Shown piece by piece: positions 37,449 to 46,097 of a DNA stretch of 64,000 bases. Source of the stretch: Chloroflexota bacterium (GTDB taxonomy: Bacteria > Chloroflexota > UBA11872); contig JAJDUU010000052.1 in NCBI GenBank assembly GCA_022826485.1, forward strand, positions 134,692 to 198,691, in the 5' to 3' direction. How positions within the stretch are numbered: the stretch's first letter is position 1; each line of letters begins with the position of its first letter. The position numbers were made by a program, and so were the translations under genes. The notes beneath the pieces were generated by a model. It saw only the letters and a list, made by a program, of their open reading frames with translations. It made no database searches and had not been told where the DNA came from.

Positions 37449-38456
37449 CTACGTAAAGTACGGCGCGGCGTGCTCGCGCAGCCAGTTCAAGCTGGCGACA
37501 ATCCACGCTTCGGCGTCGTGCTCGGGCGGCGCGAGCACCTCCACGCAGTGCTGCAGATTGTCGGGGTCCGGTGCGCCCTGCTGCAACACCTCGAGGATAT
37601 CGAGCACCGGCACGTCGCCGTCCCCGATGGGCGCATTGAAGAACCTAGGCTCGCCGATCAGCGTGTAGGGCTGCACGCGCATGTCCTTGATATGGGTCAT
37701 CACGGTGTAGGGCGCGGCCAGCCGTGCAGCGTCGAGCGGGTCCTCCACAACGGAAATTGAATTGACGAAGTCGAAGTTGTGGCGCAGCCAGGGCGAATCG
37801 ATGGCTTCCATCACCTGCACCAGATCGGCGACGCGATAGTCCATGTGCGACTCGGTGGTGAGCACCACGCCCAGCTCTTCGGCGATGGGGATGAGCGACG
37901 TCAGGTTGCGAATTATGGCGTCAAGCTGCTCCGCCAGCGGCGGATCTTCGATGAACCGGTGGCGCAACCCGGCCTCGCGGTGCACCACATTGACGATGGT
38001 CGCCCCGGCGGCCGCGGAGAGTTCAATGGCCCGCACGCACCGTTGAAACTCGGTGCCGCCGCTCCATCCATTCGCCGTCTCGGCCAGCCGGTAAGACACC
38101 GCGTCGCGAGCGCTGCGCCGCGCGGCCATGTCCGTGGCGCCCCAGGCGTCGGCGTCGGCCGGAAAATCCGGGACGGCGATGCCGAAATACTCAATGCCCG
38201 CGCTTCGCATGACGTCGCCAAAGCGGCGGGCGCCGGCCTCGTCGCCGAACCAGCCGGGGTCCATATAGAGCGCCGTCAGCCCGTGCACGCGCGCCCGCTC
38301 GATCATCCACATTGGAAGGTCGCCCGCAGTTTCCGGCGGCTCGACCGACTCGAAATACGGCAGACGTCCGGTGGAATACCGGTACGTCGCGCTGTCGGTG
38401 CGCAGCCAGGGATACGCCACCCAGCGATAGCTGGCCTGTGAAAGTCCGAGCTTCAT
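37449..38456 (-). CDS. Sugar phosphate isomerase/epimerase-like TIM barrel (paralogue A)
   Basis: 335 residues from ATG 38456, which overlaps the stop of the preceding gene as ATGA. A TIM-barrel protein of the AP-endonuclease-2/xylose-isomerase-like superfamily. It opens with MKLGLSQASYRWVAYPWLR and contains the metal-site strands TTESHMDYR (Glu), HNFDFVNS (Asp/Asn) and VMTHIKDMRVQP (His, Asp). It is a close paralogue of the genes at 38453 and 51240. Family members interconvert keto and aldo sugars or epimerise ketoses. The reaction is not known; position in a sugar-acid operon suggests an isomerisation step. Confidence 0.88.
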   Translation of the reverse strand: MKLGLSQASYRWVAYPWLRTDSATYRYSTGRLPYFESVEPPETAGDLPMWMIERARVHGLTALYMDPGWFGDEAGARRFGDVMRSAGIEYFGIAVPDFPADADAWGATDMAARRSARDAVSYRLAETANGWSGGTEFQRCVRAIELSAAAGATIVNVVHREAGLRHRFIEDPPLAEQLDAIIRNLTSLIPIAEELGVVLTTESHMDYRVADLVQVMEAIDSPWLRHNFDFVNSISVVEDPLDAARLAAPYTVMTHIKDMRVQPYTLIGEPRFFNAPIGDGDVPVLDILEVLQQGAPDPDNLQHCVEVLAPPEHDAEAWIVASLNWLREHAAPYFT

Positions 38457-39385
38457 GACGGCTCGAAGAGGTGCCCGCGCTCGGCGCGCAGCCACTCGAT
38501 GCTCGCCCGCACCCACACGTCGGGATCGTGATCGGGCGGCGGCGCCACTTCCACGCACACCGGCATGTTCTCCGGGTCCTTCGCTTCGGCTTGCACCAAA
38601 TCGAGGATCTCGATAATTGGCACGCTGCCGCGTCCGAGCGGGGCCCAGGACACCTGCGCCTCGCCGGTGCCGGTGGCCGGCTGGATGCGCATGTCCTTGA
38701 GGTGCATGTTGACGGCGTACTTGGCCGCCAGCCGCGCGCCGTCCATCGGGTCCTCGATCACGGCGATGGGATTGGCCGTATCCAGGTTGATCCGCAGCCA
38801 CGGCGAGTCGATGGCCTCGACCACCTGCACCACCTCGGACAAGCGATAGTCGATGTGATTCTCCCAGGCCAGCACCACGCCGTACTCGGCGCACACCGGC
38901 AGCAGCGAGCGGAAATTGGCCTCCGCCCTCTCCAGCTGAACGTCGATCGGCGGATCCTTGGTGAAGTGGTTGTGCCGCACGGCTTGGTTGTGCACCGCCG
39001 CCGCAACCTTCGCCCCGGCCCAGGCGCTGCGCCAGATCTGCTCGATGGTGAATTGGTACTCGCCACCCTCCCACTCCTCGGCGCTCGCGGCGATGTTGAA
39101 GGCCGCGTTGCCGACGAACATCACCCCGGCGGCCTCGGCCCGTTCGCGGAAGTCCTGGGCCGCCGCGCGCCCGGCGAACGTCCGCGAAGAAATGTAGAGG
39201 GACTCCACGCCCAACGATTGCACGCGTTCGAGCAGCCAGGTTTCGATCGGATCCGCGGGATCGGGCGGATCGAGCGTCTGCAGGTACGGCAGCCGCCATT
39301 CGTCCTGGAGGAATATCGGGCGGTCGCGGCGCATGTCCGGGTACGCCATCCACCGATAGCACGCCTGCGAGATGCCGAGCTTCAT
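38453..39385 (-). CDS. Sugar phosphate isomerase/epimerase-like TIM barrel (paralogue B)
   Basis: 310 residues from ATG 39385. Opens with MKLGISQACYRWMAYPDMR and shows AWENHIDYR, INLDTANP and NMHLKDMRIQP, giving the same Glu/Asp/His metal set as paralogue A. Here the catalytic strand is WENH rather than TESH. Translation is probably coupled to A by the 4-bp overlap at 38453-38456, and the next gene upstream ends 10 bp before this start. Two adjacent but diverged copies suggest a heteromer or two successive steps rather than simple duplication. Longer in-frame extension upstream reads through the neighbour's antisense and is rejected. Confidence 0.88.
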   Translation of the reverse strand: MKLGISQACYRWMAYPDMRRDRPIFLQDEWRLPYLQTLDPPDPADPIETWLLERVQSLGVESLYISSRTFAGRAAAQDFRERAEAAGVMFVGNAAFNIAASAEEWEGGEYQFTIEQIWRSAWAGAKVAAAVHNQAVRHNHFTKDPPIDVQLERAEANFRSLLPVCAEYGVVLAWENHIDYRLSEVVQVVEAIDSPWLRINLDTANPIAVIEDPMDGARLAAKYAVNMHLKDMRIQPATGTGEAQVSWAPLGRGSVPIIEILDLVQAEAKDPENMPVCVEVAPPPDHDPDVWVRASIEWLRAERGHLFEPS

Positions 39386-39395
39386 GCGCGCACCG

Positions 39396-40367
39396 TCATG
39401 AGGTCTCGCGCAGCGCGCGCCACACCAGCTCCTGGGTGTCCAGGATGTCGTTGCGGCCCATCGCGTCGGCCAGAGCGTCGGCGTCAATCGCGTCGAGCAC
39501 GCGCAGCAGGTAGTTGGTGTTCGACACGAACTGCTGCGCGCTGCGGATGGGCTCCTCGCGCGTCCAGACGACATCCATGCCCAGGTAGTGCGGATAGTCG
39601 GCCTCGCGCAGCCAGTGGAGCATCTCCAACGACTCCCACAGGTGGCTGCTGGCGAAGATGGTTGACAGGTCCTGCGGCAGCTGCGTGTCGTTGAGGTGCA
39701 CGTGATAGAGCAGGCCGCGGCGGGCGGCTTCCCACGCCGCTTGCGCCGCGTTTTCGCCGCTCATGAAGGTGTGGCTCACCTCCAGCTGCGCGCCGAGATT
39801 GGGCAAGTTCAGCTCGCCGATGATCTCCAGCGTCTTGCTCATCGAGCCCACCGTGGCCCAGCCGCGCGGCAGATAGGGCCGGAACTCCAGGGCCACTTTG
39901 AGATCTCCGGCGGCCGCGCAGATCTCGCGCAGTGCGTCGAGGGTTCGCTCTCGGGCGGCGCGAAAGTCCTGCTGAAACGGGTAGTCGGCCCCATCCATGG
40001 GCGTGAACACATAGACGCCCAGGCCGTCGAGGGCGCGAGCCACCTCAACGGCGTGCAGGCACATGTCGATGGCCTCGCGCCGCTCGGACGCGTCGGGCGA
40101 GGTGTAGGCGGCCCAGGGGAACGAACCGCGAATGTAGGGCTCGCCGTGGTGAATCATGGAGCATTGCAGCCCGCGGTCGTCGAGCCGCTGCTTCACCTGG
40201 TGCGAGTTGTCCAGCGTCACGCAGGTGCCGCTGAAGAACTCGATACCGGCCAGGTCGGGAATCTGGTCGACGGCGCGGAAGGCATCATCGATTTCGCCCA
40301 TCGAAGGGCCATCGGCCATGCCGAGGTGGTGATAGAGACCCACCGAGTACTTCGGCGTCCAGTCCAT
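39396..40367 (-). CDS. TIM-barrel sugar isomerase-like protein (distinct lineage)
   Basis: 323 residues from ATG 40367, with AGGAG about 8 bases upstream. A xylose-isomerase-like barrel with VGLYHHLG at the N-terminus, GIEFFSGTCV, CSMIHHGEPY, LKVALEFRPYLPRGW (a metal Glu), GAQLEVSHTFMSGEN (Glu/His) and YHVHLNDTQLPQDL (His, Asp). Its closing strand carries YPHYLGMDVVWTREE. It is only distantly related to paralogues A and B. Placed between them and the galactonate-dehydratase-like gene, it probably handles the same sugar. Resembles L-rhamnose/xylose isomerase relatives; exact substrate unknown. Confidence 0.85.
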   Translation of the reverse strand: MDWTPKYSVGLYHHLGMADGPSMGEIDDAFRAVDQIPDLAGIEFFSGTCVTLDNSHQVKQRLDDRGLQCSMIHHGEPYIRGSFPWAAYTSPDASERREAIDMCLHAVEVARALDGLGVYVFTPMDGADYPFQQDFRAARERTLDALREICAAAGDLKVALEFRPYLPRGWATVGSMSKTLEIIGELNLPNLGAQLEVSHTFMSGENAAQAAWEAARRGLLYHVHLNDTQLPQDLSTIFASSHLWESLEMLHWLREADYPHYLGMDVVWTREEPIRSAQQFVSNTNYLLRVLDAIDADALADAMGRNDILDTQELVWRALRETS

Positions 40368-40378
40368 ACCCGCTGCTC

Positions 40379-41539
40379 CTAGTAGTAGCCGAAGCCGCCG
40401 TCGGCCTTGTCCGGCACGGGGCGGCGCCACGCCTGGTAGGGGTGCTGCGCCACGAGCGCCTCGTTGAGCGTCACGCCCCACCCCGGACCCTGCGGCAGTT
40501 TGACATAGCCGCCCTCGATCTCGATGCCGCCGTTGGTGAAGCTCTCCCGCAGCGCCGACGCGTCCGCCCGCGGACCGACCGTCTGCGGCGACTCCATGAT
40601 GAGAAAGTTGGGCGTCGCCGCGCCGAAGTGCGCCGTGGCCACGCTCGACAGCCCGCCGAACGGATTGTGCGGCGCCAGCGACAGCATGTGCGCCTCGGCC
40701 AGCGCCGCGATCTTGCGAATCTCGGTCATGCCGCCGCAAAGCAGAATGTCAGGTTGCAAGAGGTCGGCGCCCTGCGCTTCGATCAGCGCCTGGAACTCGT
40801 GCTTGCCGTAGAGGCTCTCGCCGGTGGCCACGGGTAGATTCATCGCGCGACGCGCCTCCGCCATCACCGTGTGGCTGCCGGGCCGGATCGGCTCTTCGAT
40901 GAACATCGGCCGGTAGGGCTCGATCGCCCGCGCCATTTCGGCGGCCTTGACCGGCTCTTCCAGCTTGGCGTGAAAGTCGACCCCGATCTCCGCCGCATCG
41001 CCGACAGCCGCGCGCACGGCCTCCACGCGCTCCGCGACCAGCCGGATGGCCTCCTGCCACGGCAGGCGGTCGTCGTCGGTCGCGTAGGGAAAGAGCTTGA
41101 ACGCCGTGAACCCATGATCGCCGGCCATCGCCCTGGCTTCCTCGGCCATGTCGGCCGGATCGCCGGTCACTACGTCGAAATAGACCCACACGCGGTCGCG
41201 ATAGGGGCCGCCGAGCAGTTGATAGACCGGCTGGTCGGCCAGCTTGCCCGCCAGGTCCCACAGCGCCAAGTCGATGCCGCTGATGGCCGCCCAGCCAACC
41301 GCACCCGCCGGAAACCGCAGCCCGCGGTAGCAGAGGTGCCACAGCCGCTCACGGCGCGTGGCGTCCTCACCAACGAGCCACTCGCCGAGATAGCGCACCG
41401 TCTCGGCCACTGCCAGGTCCGGGCCGGCGGCGTACGCCTCGCCCAGACCGACCACCCCCGACTCCGTCGTGATCGTGACGTAGTTGGCGTTGTGGTGCGA
41501 GTCCGAGGCCGTCCGCACCTCGACGGATCGGATTCGCAC
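40379..41539 (-). CDS. Enolase-superfamily sugar acid dehydratase (D-galactonate dehydratase-like)
   Basis: 386 residues from GTG 41539. The N-terminal capping domain ends with a LALWDLAGK signature. The barrel has GVDFHAK (metal Asp and the His typical of galactonate dehydratase), FIEEPI (metal Glu), TGESLYGKHEF (third metal Glu) and LAPHNPFGG (catalytic His). The DFH plus APHxPxG combination matches the DgoD branch of the mandelate racemase group, which dehydrates aldonic acids to 2-keto-3-deoxy acids. Sugar identity is not fixed. First gene of the minus-strand set running to 37449; a possible operator lies upstream at 41694-41709. Confidence 0.9.
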   Translation of the reverse strand: MRIRSVEVRTASDSHHNANYVTITTESGVVGLGEAYAAGPDLAVAETVRYLGEWLVGEDATRRERLWHLCYRGLRFPAGAVGWAAISGIDLALWDLAGKLADQPVYQLLGGPYRDRVWVYFDVVTGDPADMAEEARAMAGDHGFTAFKLFPYATDDDRLPWQEAIRLVAERVEAVRAAVGDAAEIGVDFHAKLEEPVKAAEMARAIEPYRPMFIEEPIRPGSHTVMAEARRAMNLPVATGESLYGKHEFQALIEAQGADLLQPDILLCGGMTEIRKIAALAEAHMLSLAPHNPFGGLSSVATAHFGAATPNFLIMESPQTVGPRADASALRESFTNGGIEIEGGYVKLPQGPGWGVTLNEALVAQHPYQAWRRPVPDKADGGFGYY

Positions 41540-41693
41540 TAGCCCCGCCTCAAAACCACAGCGTCGCGCGCGAGCCTAGTCTGTGCGCTCCGTACAGTCC
41601 AACCTGACGACACAGCAATGGGCGCGCCGGATGCACCTCATGCGCCGTCCATTCACTCCCACGTGAAAAGGGAACGGTCACCTGCATACATGG

Positions 41694-41709
41694 AACGTTT
41701 TCTAAACGT
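41694..41709. promoter_or_regulatory. Possible operator palindrome upstream of the dehydratase operon
   Basis: ACGTTT (41695-41700) and AAACGT (41704-41709) form an inverted repeat with a 3-base spacer, about 160 bp upstream of the dehydratase start and 60 bp upstream of the divergent lipoprotein. The CG-centred half-sites resemble LacI-family operators, which often control sugar genes. No regulator is encoded nearby. Confidence 0.25.
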
Positions 41710-41771
41710 CGCGCGTAGTATCTAGCGGAACACACGGTGTCTGACGCCATCACCACACGGGGAACGGCCTC

Positions 41772-43880
41772 CTGAGAAGCCATCGCCCGGCGTTGATCTC
41801 GGCCGCCGTTCTAGTGGCTGCGCTGGGGCTGGCGATTAGCCTGGCCAGTTGCGGACCCGATGCGCCTAGCGACGGAAGCCAAGTCTCGCCTGCGGCCTCG
41901 CCAGGGGAACGCGCGCTCACTCCCGGGGCTATCCAGTCGCAACAGCCCGCAGCGTCTCAGCAAACCGCAACCGCGTTCGCCTCAGCCACCGAGAGCGGAC
42001 AGCGCGCGCCGACGACGAGTGTGACTACGGCCCCCAACGCGGCGCTGCCAGCAATTACCAGGCCCGAGATTGTTGTTCGCCAGTCCGGAGTCCACGTCCA
42101 AATCCGAACACCCTGCTTTGGTGGCATCTCGTTGCCGAGGGACCACTTCATTCGGTGGAGTCCCGATGGCTCGTCCGTGTTCTTCAACCAAGGCAGCAAT
42201 CTCTACCGGGTTTCGACTGACGGCACTGCGCCGCTCCGGATCCTGCCGGACCGCAAGTTGCGCCTGGAGGTCGGGCCAATGACCGCATTCGATGTCTCGC
42301 CCGATGGGTCGCAGGTTGTCTATTCCAGTTGCGCTGTGCCCTTGCAGCCCTGGGGCGAACACGGTCCGTCGATCACCCGCGAGACCGACGCCGAGGGCAA
42401 CGAGATTGTCGTCATCGAGCACGGAGGAAGGGATGGTGGTCCCAGCTACCCCTCCAACTATGAGCTGGCACGAATAAACATCGACGGTACGGAGTCGGAG
42501 CGCCTGACCGACAGCGGGTCCTACAACAATTTCCCAGCATGGTCTCCCGACGGCACTCAAATTGCCTTTGTTTCCAAGTCCGGGTTGTATGTCTTGGCAG
42601 CTGACGGCGCGCCGGTTCAGCCTCGCGAGGTGCAGGCAGTCGTATCGGTCCAACAACCGCGACTGCCGGCGGAGTTGGAGGCGGTGGCTTTGCATCCGCC
42701 CGCGTGGTCTCCGGACGGAGCCCATCTCGCCTTCGTGGGTTGGGGGCTTCCCACACAACCGACCGGACCCGTGGCAGCTAGATTTGGAATCTACACTGTA
42801 GGCGCGGACGGCGCAGACCTGCGGCGGCTGACCGACACGGTGAGCGAACCCTCGTGGTCGCCGGACGGGCAGCGCATCGCCTTTGCCAAACCCGACGGCG
42901 ACGATGTGGCGCTCTACACCATGTCCGCCGACGGCTCGGACCCCAAGCGGGTCACCACCATCACGGGCTGGCACCCGCAATATGGAGAACCGGATCCAGC
43001 GCGCGCCCTAATAGAGAACGTTGCATGGTCACCCGACGGCTCGAAAATCCTCTACACGTGCGGCGGGATCTGCGTGGTCAGCGTGGACGGCAAGGCAATA
43101 AATGACACGCCGCTACGCGGAAACATCGCCGCCTGGTCTCCGGACGGCTCGCGTATCGCTGTGGCGGAGGTCTTGTGGTCCGGTGGGACCTTTGTCGATG
43201 TTCGCAGCATGGCCCCCGACGGCAGCGACATGCGCAGCCTGCCGACTCCAGGCGCCACGGTCACGACCATCGGTCGTGCGCCCCCCAGCGGTCCAGAGTC
43301 GGGTCCGTGCACGGCGGGATTCGTCGTGGCGGCTCCTGCCGAGAACCCAGGGTTGGTGCAGGACTGCGAGACATTGTTTGAAGTGCTAACCGCGCTATTT
43401 GGGGAGCAGATCGATCGATCGCTCCGAGGGTCGCCAATAGAGACTTGGCCGGGCATTAGAGTCAGCGGCTCACCCCCGAGGGTAACGGCGTTGACGCTCT
43501 TGGGGCATGGGCTGGACGGAACCATTCCCGTCGAACTCGGGGCACTCACCCACCTGCAGTCCCTGGCCCTTTCGTTCAACAAAATCACCGGCCCAATCCC
43601 GCCTAAACTGGGAGAGTTGGCTCGGCTGGCGCATCTGGACCTTTCCTTCAACCAGATCACCGGCCCAATCCCGGCTGAACTGGCGAAGCTGACTCGGCTT
43701 TTGAATCTGGACCTGTCCTGGAACGAATTCAGCGGACCGATTCCAGCGGAACTGGGCCAGTTGGCAGACCTTGAATTGCTTTCCCTTGAGGGCAACCCGC
43801 TGACCGGCTGCATCCCAGCCGCATTGCAAAGCGTTCCAGATCACGATCTCTCCAGCCTCGGGTTGCCGGATTGCGGGTAA
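41772..43880 (+). CDS. Lipoprotein with PD40 propeller and plant-type leucine-rich repeats
   Basis: About 702 residues. A signal peptide leads to a lipobox (SLASC). A CTG at 41772 gives it a normal basic N-region (RSHRPAL) and has GGGGA 8 bases upstream; the later TTG at 41793 would leave an uncharged start. After a Ser/Thr-rich linker come seven PD40 repeats of the WSPDG type, a TolB-like propeller. The C-terminal 190 residues hold four leucine-rich repeats with the LxGxIP phrase typical of plant receptor proteins (ITGPIPPKLGELARL and similar). It is divergent from the sugar-acid operon and somewhat lower in GC. A surface binding protein is likely. Confidence 0.8.
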   Translation: MRSHRPALISAAVLVAALGLAISLASCGPDAPSDGSQVSPAASPGERALTPGAIQSQQPAASQQTATAFASATESGQRAPTTSVTTAPNAALPAITRPEIVVRQSGVHVQIRTPCFGGISLPRDHFIRWSPDGSSVFFNQGSNLYRVSTDGTAPLRILPDRKLRLEVGPMTAFDVSPDGSQVVYSSCAVPLQPWGEHGPSITRETDAEGNEIVVIEHGGRDGGPSYPSNYELARINIDGTESERLTDSGSYNNFPAWSPDGTQIAFVSKSGLYVLAADGAPVQPREVQAVVSVQQPRLPAELEAVALHPPAWSPDGAHLAFVGWGLPTQPTGPVAARFGIYTVGADGADLRRLTDTVSEPSWSPDGQRIAFAKPDGDDVALYTMSADGSDPKRVTTITGWHPQYGEPDPARALIENVAWSPDGSKILYTCGGICVVSVDGKAINDTPLRGNIAAWSPDGSRIAVAEVLWSGGTFVDVRSMAPDGSDMRSLPTPGATVTTIGRAPPSGPESGPCTAGFVVAAPAENPGLVQDCETLFEVLTALFGEQIDRSLRGSPIETWPGIRVSGSPPRVTALTLLGHGLDGTIPVELGALTHLQSLALSFNKITGPIPPKLGELARLAHLDLSFNQITGPIPAELAKLTRLLNLDLSWNEFSGPIPAELGQLADLELLSLEGNPLTGCIPAALQSVPDHDLSSLGLPDCG

Positions 43881-43953
43881 ATGGAACGAACCCAGGAGGC
43901 TTGTCGTCGACGGCGAGGACACCTGAGCACTGCCGCTCGCGCGACCCGAATGC

Positions 43954-45051
43954 CTAACCCGCCGACGCCCCGTTCGCGGCCATGGGCAGTGCGCCGCCTT
44001 TGGCCTCGATGTCCTGCCAGAAGTGGCAGGAGACGAAGTGCCCATCGCCGGCGTCAGTCAGCTCCGGCTCCTCCGTCGCGCAGCGGTCCTGCGCCCACGG
44101 GCAGCGGGGGTGGAAGCGGCAGCCGGACGGCGGGTTCACCGGGCTCGGCACGTCGCCGGTGAGGATGATGCGCTCGCGCTTGGCTTCCAGGTCGGGGTCG
44201 GGCACCGGCACGGCGGAAAGCAAACATCGCGTATACGGGTGCAGTGGGCGCAGATAGAACTGCTCGCTGGGCGCCATCTCGACGATCTGGCCGAGATACA
44301 TCACCGCAATCCGGTGGCTGATTTGGCGCACCACCTTGAAGTCGTGGGAGATGAACAGATAGGCCACGCCCAGTTGCTGCTGCAAGTCAAGCAGCAGGTT
44401 CATGATCTGCGCCTGGATCGACACGTCCAGCGCCGACACCGGCTCGTCGCAGACGATGAACGAGGGTTGCACGGCCAGCGCGCGGGCGAAGGCGATGCGC
44501 TGTCGCTGACCGCCCGAGAACTCGTGCGGATAGCGGCTGGCGAAGCGCGGGTCGAGTCCCACCAATTCCAGCAGTTCGCGCACCCGCTGGCGGCGCTCGT
44601 CGCGGCTGTCATAGAGGTCGTGCACCTGCAGCGGCTCTTCGATGATCCGCCCGACCGACATCCGCGGATTCAGCGAGCCGTACGGATCCTGGAAGATCAT
44701 CTGCATCTTCCTCCGTGCGCGCCGCTGATCGTCGCGTGAGAGCTGCACGAGGTCGCTGCCCTCGAAGATCACTTCGCCCGCCGTCGGCGGCTCGAGCTGC
44801 ATGATCGTGTTGCCGGTCGTGGTCTTGCCGCAGCCGGACTCGCCGACCAGGCCCAGCGTCTCGCCCGCGTTCAACTCGAAGCTGATGCCGTCGACCGCCC
44901 GCACCAACCCGGACTGGCGGCGAATGATGAAGCCGCGCATCACCGGGAAGTACTTCGTGAGGCCCTTGACCGTCAGCAGCGTTTCGCCATTCGCCGAGCC
45001 ATTCCCGCCATAAGCGGTGGTCCTCGTCCCGCCTGCCGTGGTTTCACTCAT
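43954..45051 (-). CDS. Oligopeptide/dipeptide ABC transporter ATPase (OppF/DppF-like)
   Basis: 365 residues. Walker [10 protein letters not shown], signature [16 protein letters not shown], Walker [16 protein letters not shown]-loop LFISHDF and the C-terminal oligopeptide-type extension [12 protein letters not shown] with RCPWAQDRC cysteines, which can bind an iron-sulfur cluster in this subfamily. It energises import of peptides or similar oligomers. The ATG overlaps the stop of the OppD-like gene (45048-45051). Permease and binding-protein genes are not found next to it. Confidence 0.93.
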   Translation of the reverse strand: MSETTAGGTRTTAYGGNGSANGETLLTVKGLTKYFPVMRGFIIRRQSGLVRAVDGISFELNAGETLGLVGESGCGKTTTGNTIMQLEPPTAGEVIFEGSDLVQLSRDDQRRARRKMQMIFQDPYGSLNPRMSVGRIIEEPLQVHDLYDSRDERRQRVRELLELVGLDPRFASRYPHEFSGGQRQRIAFARALAVQPSFIVCDEPVSALDVSIQAQIMNLLLDLQQQLGVAYLFISHDFKVVRQISHRIAVMYLGQIVEMAPSEQFYLRPLHPYTRCLLSAVPVPDPDLEAKRERIILTGDVPSPVNPPSGCRFHPRCPWAQDRCATEEPELTDAGDGHFVSCHFWQDIEAKGGALPMAANGASAG

Positions 45052-46097
45052 CGCAACTCACCCGTATCCACGTCCACCCAGCAGCGGAGCGACCGGCCTT
45101 CGTCGATCGTCTCCACGGGCGGCATTTCCTCGATGCACTTGTCCTGGACATGCCGGCAGCGCGCCGCAAACGGACACCCCACCGGAAGGTTGGTCATGTC
45201 CGGCGGCGCGCCCGGAATAGCGCTCAGCCGATCTCCACGCGCGGCGGAGATGCTCGGCATGGATTCCAGCAGGCCGATCGTGTAGGGGTGTTTCGGCGTA
45301 TAGAAGATGTCGCGGCCCGATGCCCGCTCAACGATGTACCCGCCGTACATCACCACGATCTCCTCGCAGAACCCGGCCACCAGCGCCAGGTCGTGCGTGA
45401 TCAGGATGGCGGCCATGCCCAGCTCTTCGCGCAGACTCGAAATCAACTCGATGACCTGCGCTTGAATGGTCACGTCCAGCGCGGTCGTCGGCTCGTCGGC
45501 GATCAGCAACTGCGGCTGGCACGAGATCGCCATCGCGATCATGGCCCGCTGCTGCATGCCACCCGAGAGCTGGTGCGGATAGTCGTTGGCGCGCTCGGCG
45601 GGCGACGGGATTCCCACCCGGTCGAGGAGCTCCACCGTGTGGGCGCGGGCCTCGTCCTTGCTCACGCCCAGATGCAACCGCTGCGCCTCGTCGATCTGAC
45701 GGCCGACCGTGAGCACCGGATTGAGCGAGCTCATCGGGTCCTGAAAGATCATGGAGATCCTCCCGCCGCGGACGCCTCGCATCTCGTTGGGCGGGATTTG
45801 CAGCAGGGATACCCGGCCGGCGCGCGTCTCGATGATCTCCTCGGGATCGACATCCATGATGTCGGTGTCGCCAAACATCACCTCGCCGCCGGTGATTCGA
45901 CCGGCCGGTTGAGGGATCAGCCGCAGCAGGGCCAGCGAGCTCACGCTCTTACCGCTGCCCGACTCCCCCACGATGCCGAGCGATCCGCCCGCCGAAAGCT
46001 CGTAGGCAATCCCATTGACGGCCTTCACGATGCCCTCGTCCGTCTTGAATTGGACGGCGAGATCCCGAACCTCGAGCAATTGGCCGTTATCGCTCAT
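45048..46097 (-). CDS. Oligopeptide/dipeptide ABC transporter ATPase (OppD/DppD-like)
   Basis: 349 residues with Walker [10 protein letters not shown], the OppD-specific long insert [21 protein letters not shown], signature [15 protein letters not shown], Walker [14 protein letters not shown] and the C-terminal [13 protein letters not shown] with [15 protein letters not shown] cysteines. Partner of the OppF-like ATPase. It overlaps both neighbours by 4 bp, so it is translationally coupled to hyuB upstream and oppF downstream, implying that the transported substrate is the one the hydantoinase-type enzyme acts on. Confidence 0.93.
   Translation of the reverse strand: MSDNGQLLEVRDLAVQFKTDEGIVKAVNGIAYELSAGGSLGIVGESGSGKSVSSLALLRLIPQPAGRITGGEVMFGDTDIMDVDPEEIIETRAGRVSLLQIPPNEMRGVRGGRISMIFQDPMSSLNPVLTVGRQIDEAQRLHLGVSKDEARAHTVELLDRVGIPSPAERANDYPHQLSGGMQQRAMIAMAISCQPQLLIADEPTTALDVTIQAQVIELISSLREELGMAAILITHDLALVAGFCEEIVVMYGGYIVERASGRDIFYTPKHPYTIGLLESMPSISAARGDRLSAIPGAPPDMTNLPVGCPFAARCRHVQDKCIEEMPPVETIDEGRSLRCWVDVDTGELR

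Noticed and set aside
38457-39362. Long N-terminal extension of the isomerase at 37449
   Set aside because: The extension overlaps the whole of paralogue B in another frame and is low-complexity; the conserved MKLGLSQ start at 38456 fits the family.
40368-40739. N-terminal extension of the TIM barrel at 39396
   Set aside because: Lies over the dehydratase gene in another frame; a good ribosome site precedes ATG 40367.
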